DNA of 64,000 nt, taken from Gammaproteobacteria bacterium (lineage in GTDB: Bacteria > Pseudomonadota > Gammaproteobacteria > Ga0077536). Under the pieces are notes generated by a model that was not told where the DNA came from, searched no databases, and saw only the letters and a list, made by a program, of their open reading frames with translations. The translations under genes and the position numbers were made by a program. Below, piece after piece: positions 35,657 to 45,817 of the stretch. The DNA lies in the NCBI GenBank assembly GCA_024235015.1, contig JACKNG010000006.1:124001-188000 (forward strand), in the 5' to 3' direction. How positions within the stretch are numbered: the first letter of the stretch is position 1; the number at the start of each line of letters is the position of its first letter.

Positions 35657-36442
35657 TCAGGAGTTGTCCTCGCACTGGCCCGCACAGAAGGTATCGAGGA
35701 TGGGGTCGGATTGCATCCGCACCAGCCCCTGGGCGTAGATCGGGATGCCGTAACGCGGTTCGCCGTTGGCCTTGTTCGCGCCGACACAGGCCTCGGCGAA
35801 ACTGCCGCCACGCGGCGGGCCGAAGTTCTCCGGCTGCAGGTTGTTCGGCGCCAGCGCGATCATGCGCCAGATGACCTGGTCGACCAGCGGCACGATCAGC
35901 TCGTAGCAGAAGCCGACATGCACCTTGACCAGGTTGGCGTCCTGGATCGATTGCCCGGACATCGCCTTGACCTCGGCACTGCGGTACATGAGGTTGTCGT
36001 TGGGAATCGTCTCCGCACCGGCGTTGTCGTAGCCGAAATCGGCAAACGACTCGGCACTCGGATTGACCAGGGTGATGCGCACCAGGTCGCCCGCGATCAT
36101 GTCGCGGACCCGCTGGCGCGCGCACTTGACGTTGTCGAGGCTGAAATCGATGGTCGTCGAGCGGTTGGAATCGAGCACGAAGTTCGACTGGCACTCGCTG
36201 CCCTGCTCGACGACGTAGGGGGTGGTGTAGAGCGGCGCCATGGCGCGCGAAAAAGCGAGTTCCATCGCCCACATGCGCGCGTTGTTGACCGCCCCGGCGC
36301 GGGCGGTCTCGAAGGCGGCGTAGTTGAGGGTGATCTTGGCGTGGTAGATCAGGGCGAACTGCAGCGTGCCCAGGATCAGCAGCAGCAACACCATCACCAC
36401 GACGGCGAATTCGACCATCGCCTGGCCGCGATCACGGCGCAT
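35657..36442 (-). CDS. tadE: TadE-like pilus assembly protein
   Basis: A 261-residue pseudopilin-like protein. The N-terminus RRDRGQAMVEFAVVVMVLLLLILGTLQFALIYHAKITLNYAAFETARAG is the standard TadE pattern of a short basic leader, then G/E and one hydrophobic helix. The remainder is a periplasmic domain with several cysteines that may form disulfides. It is the last gene of the Tad operon. The ATG at 36442 overlaps the previous gene by 11 bases and has a GGAG site; the open frame extends further upstream without one. Confidence 0.85.
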   Translation of the reverse strand: MRRDRGQAMVEFAVVVMVLLLLILGTLQFALIYHAKITLNYAAFETARAGAVNNARMWAMELAFSRAMAPLYTTPYVVEQGSECQSNFVLDSNRSTTIDFSLDNVKCARQRVRDMIAGDLVRITLVNPSAESFADFGYDNAGAETIPNDNLMYRSAEVKAMSGQSIQDANLVKVHVGFCYELIVPLVDQVIWRMIALAPNNLQPENFGPPRGGSFAEACVGANKANGEPRYGIPIYAQGLVRMQSDPILDTFCAGQCEDNS

Positions 36443-37148
36443 CGTCGGCTCCGGCGGCATGGGCGGAGACTTCCGGCACGGCCGCACCCGTCGTGGCGCC
36501 TTGCGCCGCAGCGTCTGCGTCGTCAACGGCCACGTCATCTGCCACCGCGTCGGCGGCGGCCGCGGCTGGCATGCCCGGGCCACCGGCCTCGAGCGCCTCT
36601 CCGGCAGGCAGCGCCGAGGGCAGCGCAACCGCGGTCGGCAACGCCTGCGGCACCGGCGCCGGGGATGCCGCGGCGGTCGCATCGCCCGCTTCCTGCTGGC
36701 CGAGGATGGCCATCACCGCCGCGTACGCATCGGCGCCCTGCCGCGCCATGGGGTGGTCCGGCGAAACGTGGACGCCCATCTTCATGAAACTGTTGGCCGC
36801 CTCGCGCAGGTGCACGACCCCCATGTTGAACCAGGCCTTGCCGAGATCGCCATCGCGGACCAGGGCTTCGCGGTACGCCTGGACGGCGCGGTCGGGCTGG
36901 TCGGTGCGGGCGTAGATGTTGCCGAGGCGGAACCACAGCTCGGCGTCCTGGGGGATGGCCTTGACCAGGGCGCGGTAATGCGGCTCGGCGGTGCGCCAGT
37001 CGCCGGCCGCGTAGGCGGCCTCGCCGTCGTGCCGCGCGGCGGCGATATCGACAGCGGGTTCGTCCCGCGCGGCCTGGTGCGAGCACGCACCGAGGGCGAG
37101 CGCGAACAGCGCGATGGCCAGCCGCGCGGGGCGCCCGAGCCGGTTCAC
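36432..37148 (-). CDS. TadD-like TPR lipoprotein
   Basis: The leader ALFALALGACSHQ carries a lipobox (LGAC), so the protein is lipid-anchored in the periplasm, probably at the outer membrane. Three TPR-type helical pairs follow (EAAYAAGDWRTAEPHYRALVKAIPQDAELWFRLG, QAYREALVRDGDLGKAWFNMGVVH), then a long alanine/proline/aspartate-rich tail of about 90 residues. TadD proteins support secretin assembly. The start is GTG at 37148. Position after tadC fits this role. Confidence 0.82.
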   Translation of the reverse strand: MNRLGRPARLAIALFALALGACSHQAARDEPAVDIAAARHDGEAAYAAGDWRTAEPHYRALVKAIPQDAELWFRLGNIYARTDQPDRAVQAYREALVRDGDLGKAWFNMGVVHLREAANSFMKMGVHVSPDHPMARQGADAYAAVMAILGQQEAGDATAAASPAPVPQALPTAVALPSALPAGEALEAGGPGMPAAAAADAVADDVAVDDADAAAQGATTGAAVPEVSAHAAGADDAP

Positions 37149-37173
37149 GCGTGCCCGGCGATCGCGCGCGCCG

Positions 37174-38067
37174 TCACATGCCCCCCTGCGACATGAACTT
37201 CATCACGATGGGGAAGGCGAGCACGATGAAGGTCACGGGGAAGATGAACATGATGAGCGGGCCGACCAGCTTGATCGGCGCTTCCATGGCGAGCTTCTCC
37301 GCACGCTGGAAGCGCTCGTTGCGGCGCTGCTCGGCCTGGACCCGCAGCACGGTGGCGAGACTCGCACCCATGCGTTCGGCCTGGATGACGGCGCTGACGA
37401 AGCTGGTCACCTCGGTGACGTCGAGGCGGTCGGCCATGCGGCGTAGTGCATCGGCGCGGGTCAGCCCCGAGCGCAGGTCGCGCAACACGATGGAGAACTC
37501 GTTGCGCAGCGGTCCGGGCGGCGCTTTCTCCATCGCCTGGCCGAGTGCGCCGGACAGGTTGAGACCCGCTTCCACGCACATGGTGATGAAATCGAGGTAC
37601 ACCGGCATGCTGCGGATGACCGCCAGCTCGCGCCGCTTGCGCGTATCCGACAGCCACACGTTGGGAAACAGGAATCCGAGCAGCGGCGCGACGATAATCA
37701 GCAACGGCATCGACTTGCCGATCGAGACCAGGCAGATCCAGACGATGAACGGCAGGGCGATGGCAGTGAGGATCTGCAGCGCGACGAACTGTTCGGCGGT
37801 GAGCAGGTAGCCCACCCCGGTGCGCTGCAGGCGCGTCTCGGTGTGCTCCATGAACTCGTAGGGCAGGAAGGTGCAGACGAAGTTGGCGATGACCTGGATG
37901 AAGGGCCAGACCAGCTTGAGCAGTGGCGGCAGCGGGTCCATGAAGGCGCGGTCTTCTTCTTCGATCAGCGAATTGACCCAGAACACGGCGAGCATGAAAC
38001 AGGTGCCGCTGAGCAACCAGGCGCCCATGATCACCCAGGGCATCGGACCTTCCAGCACTTGCTCCAT
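37174..38067 (-). CDS. tadC: Tad pilus inner-membrane protein TadC
   Basis: A 297-residue GspF-domain protein with membrane segments near 10-35, 75-90, 103-143 and 263-290, and the type II/IV platform motif PVYLDFITMCVEAGLNLSGALGQAMEKAPPGPLRNEF...RADALRRMADRLDVTEVTSFVSAVIQAERMG. With TadB it forms the inner-membrane platform on which TadA acts. It starts nine bases after tadB. Confidence 0.95.
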   Translation of the reverse strand: MEQVLEGPMPWVIMGAWLLSGTCFMLAVFWVNSLIEEEDRAFMDPLPPLLKLVWPFIQVIANFVCTFLPYEFMEHTETRLQRTGVGYLLTAEQFVALQILTAIALPFIVWICLVSIGKSMPLLIIVAPLLGFLFPNVWLSDTRKRRELAVIRSMPVYLDFITMCVEAGLNLSGALGQAMEKAPPGPLRNEFSIVLRDLRSGLTRADALRRMADRLDVTEVTSFVSAVIQAERMGASLATVLRVQAEQRRNERFQRAEKLAMEAPIKLVGPLIMFIFPVTFIVLAFPIVMKFMSQGGM

Positions 38068-38076
38068 CGGACCTGC

Positions 38077-38958
38077 CTAGACGTCGATCGACGTGATTTT
38101 CTTGATCATGATATAGCCGAGCATCTCCATGACGATGATCACGGAGAGCACGGTCCAGCCGACCCCGGTCGTCCACAGCTTCTCCATCGATTCGGGCTCG
38201 AGGAAATTGAGCAGCAGGCCGAGCAGCACGGGCAGGCCGGTCATGACGATGCCCTGCAGCTTGCCCTGCGCGGTCAGGCTCTGGATCTTGCCTTCCATGG
38301 TCGACTTGCGGCGCAGGGTGTCGGCCAGTGATTCGATGGTCTCGGCAAGGTTACCGCCGACTTCGCGGTTGATGCGCAGCGCCGTGGTCAACATGCGGAA
38401 ATCCTGCATCGGGATGCGCTTTTCCATGTTCGCGAGCGAGACGTCGAAATCGACGCCGAGACGCTGCTCCTTGGTCAGGATTTCGAACTCCTGGCTGATC
38501 GGCGGCGGCTGTTCCTGGACCAGGTTGTCGAGCGCGATGCTGAGACTGGCACCGGCGCGCAGTGAACCCGCGACCATGGTCAGCGCGTCCGGTAGCTGGG
38601 CCTCGATGCGCGCCAGGCGCTTGCGCTTCATCGAGCGGTAGGCAAAGGTCGGCAACACCAGGAGCAGCACGAACACGCCGACGGTGGTGATGAGGTCGCC
38701 AAGCAGCAGCCACACCAGGATCGGCGCCACGATCAGCGCGATGACGTTGATGCGGAAGAGCTGGTTGGGGTCGACGAACATGAACATGTCGGCCATGTTG
38801 GCCGAGGCCGACTGGGTGAAATCCGAGCGATAGTCGGCGACCTTCTCCTGCACGCGCACCGCGATCATCACCCAGGCCAGGGTCGTGCCGAAGAACACCG
38901 CCGCCACCGCCAGGGGCAGGGCGATGGTGCCGACCGCGCTGTAGAAGAATTCCATCAT
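38077..38958 (-). CDS. tadB: Tad pilus inner-membrane protein TadB
   Basis: A 293-residue GspF-domain protein: an N-terminal membrane segment, two near 90-115, and two at the C-terminus flank the motif LPDALTMVAGSLRAGASLSIALDNLVQEQPPPISQEFEILTKEQRLGVDFDVSLANMEKRIPMQDFRMLTTALRINREVGGNLAE. It pairs with TadC. It begins ten bases after tadA on the same strand. Confidence 0.95.
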   Translation of the reverse strand: MMEFFYSAVGTIALPLAVAAVFFGTTLAWVMIAVRVQEKVADYRSDFTQSASANMADMFMFVDPNQLFRINVIALIVAPILVWLLLGDLITTVGVFVLLLVLPTFAYRSMKRKRLARIEAQLPDALTMVAGSLRAGASLSIALDNLVQEQPPPISQEFEILTKEQRLGVDFDVSLANMEKRIPMQDFRMLTTALRINREVGGNLAETIESLADTLRRKSTMEGKIQSLTAQGKLQGIVMTGLPVLLGLLLNFLEPESMEKLWTTGVGWTVLSVIIVMEMLGYIMIKKITSIDV

Positions 38959-38968
38959 CGGTGACGGC

Positions 38969-40702
<1,734 letters not shown>

Positions 40703-40714
40703 GGAAATCCCGGG

Positions 40715-42244
40715 TCAGTCGACCAGCTTGAAGGTCGACTTGCGCATGGTGTTGACGAAGGTGTCGGTCTGCTCGCGTTCGCGCGCGATGGCATCGAGAT
40801 TGGCCTGGTCGTCGGCGTCGTAGACCACCGGGGTGACGAAGATCACGAGGTCGGTCTTGGAGTCGCGGAACGAGCGCGAACGGAACAGGGCGCCGAGCAC
40901 GGGGATGTCGGCAAAGCCCTTGAGGCCGGTCATGTCGCGGCCGAGCTCGCGGTCGACCAGGCCCGACATGACCAGTGTCTGCCCCGAGGCGAGCAGGATG
41001 TCGGCCGAGGTGCGCCGGGTCAGGAAGCCCGGCGTGTTGCCGACCGCGACCGACTGGTCGACGGCGCTGATCTCGGTCTCGACATTAGCGCGGATGTTGT
41101 TGTCGTAATCGACCTCGGGCTTGATGTTGAGCAGGATGCCGAACTGCTTGAACTCGATCGAGGCGCTGGTCGGGGTGACGATCTCGATCGGCACTTCGCC
41201 GCCGGCGAGGAAGCTGGCCTCGCCGCCGCTGCGCGCGACCAGGCGCGGCTCGGCCAGGATCAGGGCATCGCCCGAGCCGACCGCGAGGTTGATGCGCGAG
41301 GTGATCTCGGTGGCGATGCCGAAGTAGCCGAACGAGGGCTGGGTCACTGCCGGGTCGATCGCACTGACCGTGGCCGGGGCATTGGTGCCGACGGCGGCGG
41401 TATTGCCGGCGGCGCGGGTGGCGCCGAAACCCTCGCTGGCCGAGATCATCGCGGCCGGGCCGGCGAAGCTGTTGGTCCAGTTGATGCCGAGATTGTCGGT
41501 CGCGCTCTTGTTGAACTCGGCGATCTTGATGTTCATCAGCACCAGCTTGTCGTCCGGCAGCTCGACCTCTTCCTTGCGCGTGAGATCCATGACCTCGCTG
41601 TACTGCGCCTGCACGGTGCTGATGGTCTCGGCGTAGCTCTCGTCGATGCGCCCGGTCAATACGATGTGCTTGCCGACGGTGCGCATCTCCAGGTGCGGCA
41701 CGTGCGAGAGCATCTGCTGGACCTCGGCGAAGCGCCCGGACAGGGTCAGGTCGAGCACCTCGGGGAAGCTCGACTTGACGTTGTTGACGACGTCGGCGTA
41801 CTCGGTGCCGTACTGCCCGCTGAGCACGATCTTGTCGCCGACCACCGTGGCTTCGACGCCGGGGACGCCGCTCAGCATGCGTTCGACGGCGGCCTTCTTC
41901 TCGCGCAGCACGCCGCTGTTCGCGGCCAAGGCGTACTCGGCGCTGTCGACGGTGAAGGTCAGGTTGCTCTCCTGGCCGTTCTTCAGCCAGATGTGCAGGG
42001 TGGTCACCCCGGGCGCCTCGCCGAAGACGAGAAGCTGGCCGTTCTTGAGCAGGGACGAGGAGATGATGCCGGCATTACCGACCGCGACGCGGTCGATGTC
42101 GCCCGGGCGCAGGATGCGTACCTCGCCAACCTTGAGCGTGACCGCCAGTGCCGGTAGCGCGAACAGCGCCAGCAGCAACCCGATCGCCAACGCCCGCCAC
42201 GGCGAACGCGCTCCCTTCCCCGTAAGCCCCGAATGGAACGTCAT
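40715..42244 (-). CDS. cpaC: Outer-membrane secretin CpaC/RcpA
   Basis: The 509-residue protein has an export signal (ALAIGLLLALFALPALA), a periplasmic N-domain (KVGEVRILRPGDIDRVAVGNAGIISSSLLKNGQLLVFGEAPGVTTLHIW), a BON-like segment (AAVERMLSGVPGVEATVVGDKIVLSG), and the secretin C-domain with LAEPRLVARSGGEASFLAGGEVPI and LASGQTLVMSGLVDRE. It forms the outer-membrane channel for the Flp pilus. A GAGG site lies before the ATG. Confidence 0.95.
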   Translation of the reverse strand: MTFHSGLTGKGARSPWRALAIGLLLALFALPALAVTLKVGEVRILRPGDIDRVAVGNAGIISSSLLKNGQLLVFGEAPGVTTLHIWLKNGQESNLTFTVDSAEYALAANSGVLREKKAAVERMLSGVPGVEATVVGDKIVLSGQYGTEYADVVNNVKSSFPEVLDLTLSGRFAEVQQMLSHVPHLEMRTVGKHIVLTGRIDESYAETISTVQAQYSEVMDLTRKEEVELPDDKLVLMNIKIAEFNKSATDNLGINWTNSFAGPAAMISASEGFGATRAAGNTAAVGTNAPATVSAIDPAVTQPSFGYFGIATEITSRINLAVGSGDALILAEPRLVARSGGEASFLAGGEVPIEIVTPTSASIEFKQFGILLNIKPEVDYDNNIRANVETEISAVDQSVAVGNTPGFLTRRTSADILLASGQTLVMSGLVDRELGRDMTGLKGFADIPVLGALFRSRSFRDSKTDLVIFVTPVVYDADDQANLDAIAREREQTDTFVNTMRKSTFKLVD

Positions 42245-42281
42245 GTGCTCGTCCTCTAAAACCGTCTGTTCTTGTTCCGCA

Positions 42282-42617
42282 TCATTCCAGCACCGGCAGG
42301 CGACCGACGTGCGCGGTGCCGTCCTTGCTGTTGCCGCCGGTGATCATCTCCACCCCCGGCCCGGTGCCGCCGCTCGCGGCCGCGCCGCCGCCGGACGCGG
42401 TCGCATCACCGCCCGCCCTGCTGTCGGCCGCGCTGACGGCAGGCGCCGGCGCGGGACCGTTCACGGGCTCGCCCTGCGGCTGCTCGTGGACATAGCCCTC
42501 GGCCTCGATCACCGTGCCGGCCGCCAGCGCGGCACCGCAGGCACCCACGACCAGCAGGGTCACGGCCAAGCGCCGGCCGCATCGACGCAGGTGCCGGTGT
42601 GCCGAGCGAACGCGCAT
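42282..42617 (-). CDS. Small exported protein sharing the CpaB C-terminal motif
   Basis: The 111-residue protein has an export signal (VTLLVVGACGAALAAG), a low-complexity middle rich in Ala, Gly, Pro and Ser, and the C-terminus VEMITGGNSKDGTAHVGRLPVLE. The tail mirrors the CpaB end IDLIIGGSSKDGIAKQTTLKASE (both have I-x-GG-[NS]-SKDG-x-A). It starts four bases after the cpaB stop, so it is co-translated. A role as a periplasmic helper that occupies the same site as the CpaB tail is inference. Confidence 0.72.
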   Translation of the reverse strand: MRVRSAHRHLRRCGRRLAVTLLVVGACGAALAAGTVIEAEGYVHEQPQGEPVNGPAPAPAVSAADSRAGGDATASGGGAAASGGTGPGVEMITGGNSKDGTAHVGRLPVLE

Positions 42618-42621
42618 CGAC

Positions 42622-44571
42622 CTACTCGGAGGCCTTCAGCGTGGTCTGCTTGGCGATACCGTCCTTGCTCGAGCCGCCGATGATGAGGTCGATACGCTTG
42701 GAACCGCCCGTGATCGGCGTGTTGGCAGCCACCTGGGCGACCTCCTTCGCGCTCAGCACGCGGCCGGTCGAATCGACCACCTTGCCGCTGGCATCGACCT
42801 TGAGACCGGCGGCTTCGAGCTGGGCCTTGCTGAGCAGGCCGTTCTCGGTCATCACGAGGTCCGCGGCCTCGACCACGTTACCGTCCTTGTCGACGATTTC
42901 GCCGTTCTCGTTGATGCTCAGGCCGGCGGCGGCGAGGGTCTTGGCGTCGAGCACCTTGCCGTTGGCATCGGTGACCAGGGTCGACGGGTCGACCACGTTG
43001 CCGTTGGCGTCGACCACCTCGCCCTTCTCGTTGACCTTGAGGCCGGCGGCGGCGAGCTGCTCGGTACTGAGCACCTTGCCATCGCCGGACACGACCAGCT
43101 TGGACGGGTCGACGACGTTGCCATCGGCATCGACCACCTCGCCCTTCTCGTTCACGCTCAGGCCGGCGGCGGCGAGCGCCTCGGCGGTCAGGATCTTGCC
43201 GTCGGCGGTCTTCACGATCTTGGCGGTGTCGACGACCTTGCCGGTGGCATCGACGACTTCGCCGTCGGCGTTGACCGAGAGCCCGGCCGCGGCCAGCTCC
43301 TGCCGGGTCATCACGCGACCGTCCTTGGTCACGACGATGTCGTCGGCATCGACCACGTTGCCGCTGGCATCGACCACCTGGCCGGCCTCGTTGACGCTCA
43401 GCCCGGCGGCAGCCAGGGCCTTCTTGTTGACCACCTTGCCGTCGGCGGTGACGACGAGATCGGTCGGGTCGACGACGTTGCCGTTCTCGTCGACGAGCTG
43501 GCCGTCGGCGTTGACCTTGAGGCCGGCGGCGGCGAGCTGTTCGCTGCTCATGAGCGTCTTGCCGTCGGCGTCGACGAGGTTACCGCGGGCATCGACCCCG
43601 GCCGCGGCACTGACTCGCGAGCGCTGCTCGGAGGCAGCCTCGGCCATGGTGAAGGCGTTGGAGAACAGGTCGACCGCCGATACCGTGGCGAAATCGGCCG
43701 TGCCCTCGTCCTCGCGGTTGCGCAGCAGGGCGAGGATTTCGCCCTTGTCCAGCGCCGCGGTCAGCAGCGCCGCGTCGCGCGGCGAGACATCGAGGGTGAT
43801 GGTGCTGAAGTTGCGCTCGCTGCGCGGCTGCGGGTAGCGCAGCGAATCGAGTTGTTCGCGGTAGGGATCACGCCCGGTGGCGAGCACGCGCACGTCCTGC
43901 AACACGGGCAGGATGACGTCCTTGGGCAGGGCGCCGGCAAGCAGCGACTGGATGTCCTGATTGCCGGTGTCGGCGGTGCGCGCGACTTCAAGCAGGGCCG
44001 GCGGGATGGCATCGCGCAGCGCGCCCGGCAGGTCGTCGATGAGATCGGAGGTGACGAAGCCGCCGGTGAAACCGGAGAACGCCGAGGGGATGTTGACGAA
44101 CAGGTCGACGTGGTTGCCCGGGCGCAGGAAGCTCGCGATGGCATTGCGATCGTCGACCTGGATGGTCATTGCGCGCCGTCCGACCGGCACGGTGTCGGAG
44201 AAATCGACCGGGAAGACGTCGTCGAGGAAGCTCTTCAGGATCGGCTTGCCGGCGGCGATGTCGACCTCGACCACGCGGCCGAGGTATTTCTCGTAATCCC
44301 CCGCGGGGATGGCGTCGGAATGGGCGAACTGCAGGGGAATCTTGCGCTGCGAGAGCACTTCCTGGCGCAGCACCGCGCCCTTGCGCAGGTCCGCCCCCGC
44401 CACCAGCACGGTCACCGGCCGCCCTTCGCGCCCCGCGTACTTCTCGATCAGGGCCTTTTCTTCGCTCTTGAGATAGATGTACGACAGCAAGGCCGCGGCG
44501 AGACCGAAGCCGACCGCGCCGATCAGCAACGGTATGCCGAATACGCCCTTCTTTTCCCCTACGTCCGCCAT
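42622..44571 (-). CDS. cpaB: CpaB/RcpC pilus assembly protein with a 40-residue tandem repeat region
   Basis: An N-terminal helix (GIPLLIGAVGFGLAAALLSYIYL) anchors the protein. Residues of about 40-125 form the SAF domain (VTVLVAGADLRKGAVLRQEVLSQRKIPLQFAHS) and 130-180 the CpaB core (PVGRRAMTIQVDDRNAIASFLRPGNHVDLF). From about residue 330 to 615 it has seven tandem units of 40 residues (AAAGL-x-VN..G.VVD..GNVVD...LV...DGKVL), absent from ordinary CpaB of about 260-300 residues. It ends IDLIIGGSSKDG. The ATG at 44571 is preferred to 44586. The repeat may extend the periplasmic stalk or bind pilin or calcium. Confidence 0.93.
   Translation of the reverse strand: MADVGEKKGVFGIPLLIGAVGFGLAAALLSYIYLKSEEKALIEKYAGREGRPVTVLVAGADLRKGAVLRQEVLSQRKIPLQFAHSDAIPAGDYEKYLGRVVEVDIAAGKPILKSFLDDVFPVDFSDTVPVGRRAMTIQVDDRNAIASFLRPGNHVDLFVNIPSAFSGFTGGFVTSDLIDDLPGALRDAIPPALLEVARTADTGNQDIQSLLAGALPKDVILPVLQDVRVLATGRDPYREQLDSLRYPQPRSERNFSTITLDVSPRDAALLTAALDKGEILALLRNREDEGTADFATVSAVDLFSNAFTMAEAASEQRSRVSAAAGVDARGNLVDADGKTLMSSEQLAAAGLKVNADGQLVDENGNVVDPTDLVVTADGKVVNKKALAAAGLSVNEAGQVVDASGNVVDADDIVVTKDGRVMTRQELAAAGLSVNADGEVVDATGKVVDTAKIVKTADGKILTAEALAAAGLSVNEKGEVVDADGNVVDPSKLVVSGDGKVLSTEQLAAAGLKVNEKGEVVDANGNVVDPSTLVTDANGKVLDAKTLAAAGLSINENGEIVDKDGNVVEAADLVMTENGLLSKAQLEAAGLKVDASGKVVDSTGRVLSAKEVAQVAANTPITGGSKRIDLIIGGSSKDGIAKQTTLKASE
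42760..43600 (-). repeat. Seven-copy 120-base coding tandem repeat in cpaB
   Basis: The triplets encoding the AAAGL core recur at 43523, 43403, 43283, 43163 and 43043, each exactly 120 bases apart, then at 42923 and 42806 (last interval 117). The unit is conserved in protein more than in DNA, so it is an old repeat under selection rather than a recent slippage. A partial eighth unit (AAGVDARGNLVDADGKTL) precedes the first. Confidence 0.9.
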
Positions 44572-44645
44572 GCGAATCGTCCCCATCGATTGTCGCCGCG
44601 CAGCCGGCGGCGGTTGTTATTGTCGTCGCGCCTGCGCGTACCCGC

Positions 44646-45098
44646 TCAGAACGGCGAGATGGCGTCCCGCAACATCTCGTAGGCAATGTCGTCCAGGTCT
44701 TCCATGCCACCGAGCAGGCCGTTGATGTCGTTGAAGGCCTGGTAGGCGTCGGAAATCGGTTGCAGCGCGGTGTTCACCTGCTCCTGCACGGGGTCCACCG
44801 TCAGCCGCGCCAGGGTCTCGTCGTCCAGCTCGGGATCGAGATTGAGATCCTCGATGTAATTGGCCAGGCGCGGACCGGTGCCGAAATCCGGCAGGGGCGA
44901 GAGTGACATCGCGTAGGAGTAACCACGGTACTTGTTCTTCATCACCGTGGCGAGGTCGAGCAGGACGTCACCACCCGGCCCCATCAGCATGAGGACGCCG
45001 AAAGCCAGGATCACGGTGTACTCGACCATGCCCTGGCCGCGCGCGCGGCGGCCGGACGGGCCATGGTCACGTGCTCGAATTGGCGTCACGAATGTCAC
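44646..45098 (-). CDS. TadE-like minor pseudopilin
   Basis: The 150-residue protein starts RRARGQGMVEYTVILAFGVLMLMGPGGDVLLDLATVMKNKYRGYSYAMSLSPLPDFG, that is a basic leader and a helix of the GQGMVEY type seen in Flp and TadE proteins. The rest is acidic and helical (DPELDDETLARLTVDPVQEQVN). It overlaps the 240-residue gene upstream by four bases and is followed by cpaB, which fits a minor pilin or pilus-tip subunit. Confidence 0.8.
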   Translation of the reverse strand: MTFVTPIRARDHGPSGRRARGQGMVEYTVILAFGVLMLMGPGGDVLLDLATVMKNKYRGYSYAMSLSPLPDFGTGPRLANYIEDLNLDPELDDETLARLTVDPVQEQVNTALQPISDAYQAFNDINGLLGGMEDLDDIAYEMLRDAISPF

Positions 45099-45817
45099 AG
45101 AACGCTATGTTTTATCGAGTTTAGCACTATCTGGGAGCCGTCACGACCACCCTGGATCGTGATGATCACCTGCTCGCTTCCACGGCGGAAGGACAGGGCA
45201 TGCAGCGACTTGTTGCCCATCGCCTGGTCGATGTCCTTGCGCCAGGCCTGGTAGTAGTTGCGATAGAAATGGACGTTGCTGTCGACCGAGTACTCGTTGA
45301 TCAGCATGGAGGTCTGCGCCTCCTTGCCCGGATCGTCGTTGACCATGGTCGACTGTAACGCGCTGCCGTCCATGGCCGGGGGATCGGGCGGCGCGGGGAC
45401 CGGGCCGTCACCCGGATCGGGCAGCTTGCCGAGGGCGAGGTAGCCGAACGAGCCCTGGCTGTTGCTGGGCTGGACCTGCACGGTCATCACGTAGCCGTCT
45501 TCGACCCGCGTCAGCAGGTGCCAGGGCGCCAGGACATCGGGCTCGTAGGCGACGCCCGGTGCACCCTTCACCGGTGGTTCCTGCCACAGGTCCTGGTAGA
45601 AGGCGACGACGTCCTCGACCGGGTCGTCGCTGACGAAACTGCGCACGGCCATGGTACGGCCCTGGATGGTCATCGAGTTCGAGACCACGGTGACCGCGGC
45701 ATGGTCGGGCGGCGGGAAGTCGGGTGGCGAAGCACGCGCGGCGCTGGCGCCCAGCACGGCTGCCACGACCAGGGTCGTACGGAGCAGGCGGGAACGGAGT
45801 CCGATCACAGCGTGCAT
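45095..45817 (-). CDS. Exported protein of unknown function in the Tad locus
   Basis: The 240-residue protein has an export signal (LRTTLVVAAVLGASAARA), then a soluble domain (VVSNSMTIQGRTMAVRSFVSDDPVEDVVAFYQDLWQ) and a C-terminal part with EQVIITIQGGRDGSQIVLNSIK. I do not recognise the family; the DDPVEDVVAFYQDLW stretch resembles small sensors that carry an alpha-beta motif. It overlaps the upstream gene by 13 bases and the downstream TadE-like gene by four, so it is a translationally coupled member of the pilus operon. A specific periplasmic role in pilus assembly is inferred. Confidence 0.72.
   Translation of the reverse strand: MHAVIGLRSRLLRTTLVVAAVLGASAARASPPDFPPPDHAAVTVVSNSMTIQGRTMAVRSFVSDDPVEDVVAFYQDLWQEPPVKGAPGVAYEPDVLAPWHLLTRVEDGYVMTVQVQPSNSQGSFGYLALGKLPDPGDGPVPAPPDPPAMDGSALQSTMVNDDPGKEAQTSMLINEYSVDSNVHFYRNYYQAWRKDIDQAMGNKSLHALSFRRGSEQVIITIQGGRDGSQIVLNSIKHSVL

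Noticed and set aside
42760..43600. CRISPR-like or satellite array
   Set aside because: The repeat period of 120 bases is in-frame coding sequence with conserved protein and variable third bases; there are no unique spacers.
42514..44682. Plus-strand open frame of 722 codons with internal repeats (LGVGIDHLA-like)
   Set aside because: The repeats are mirror images of the cpaB 120-base repeat; cpaB is the real gene.
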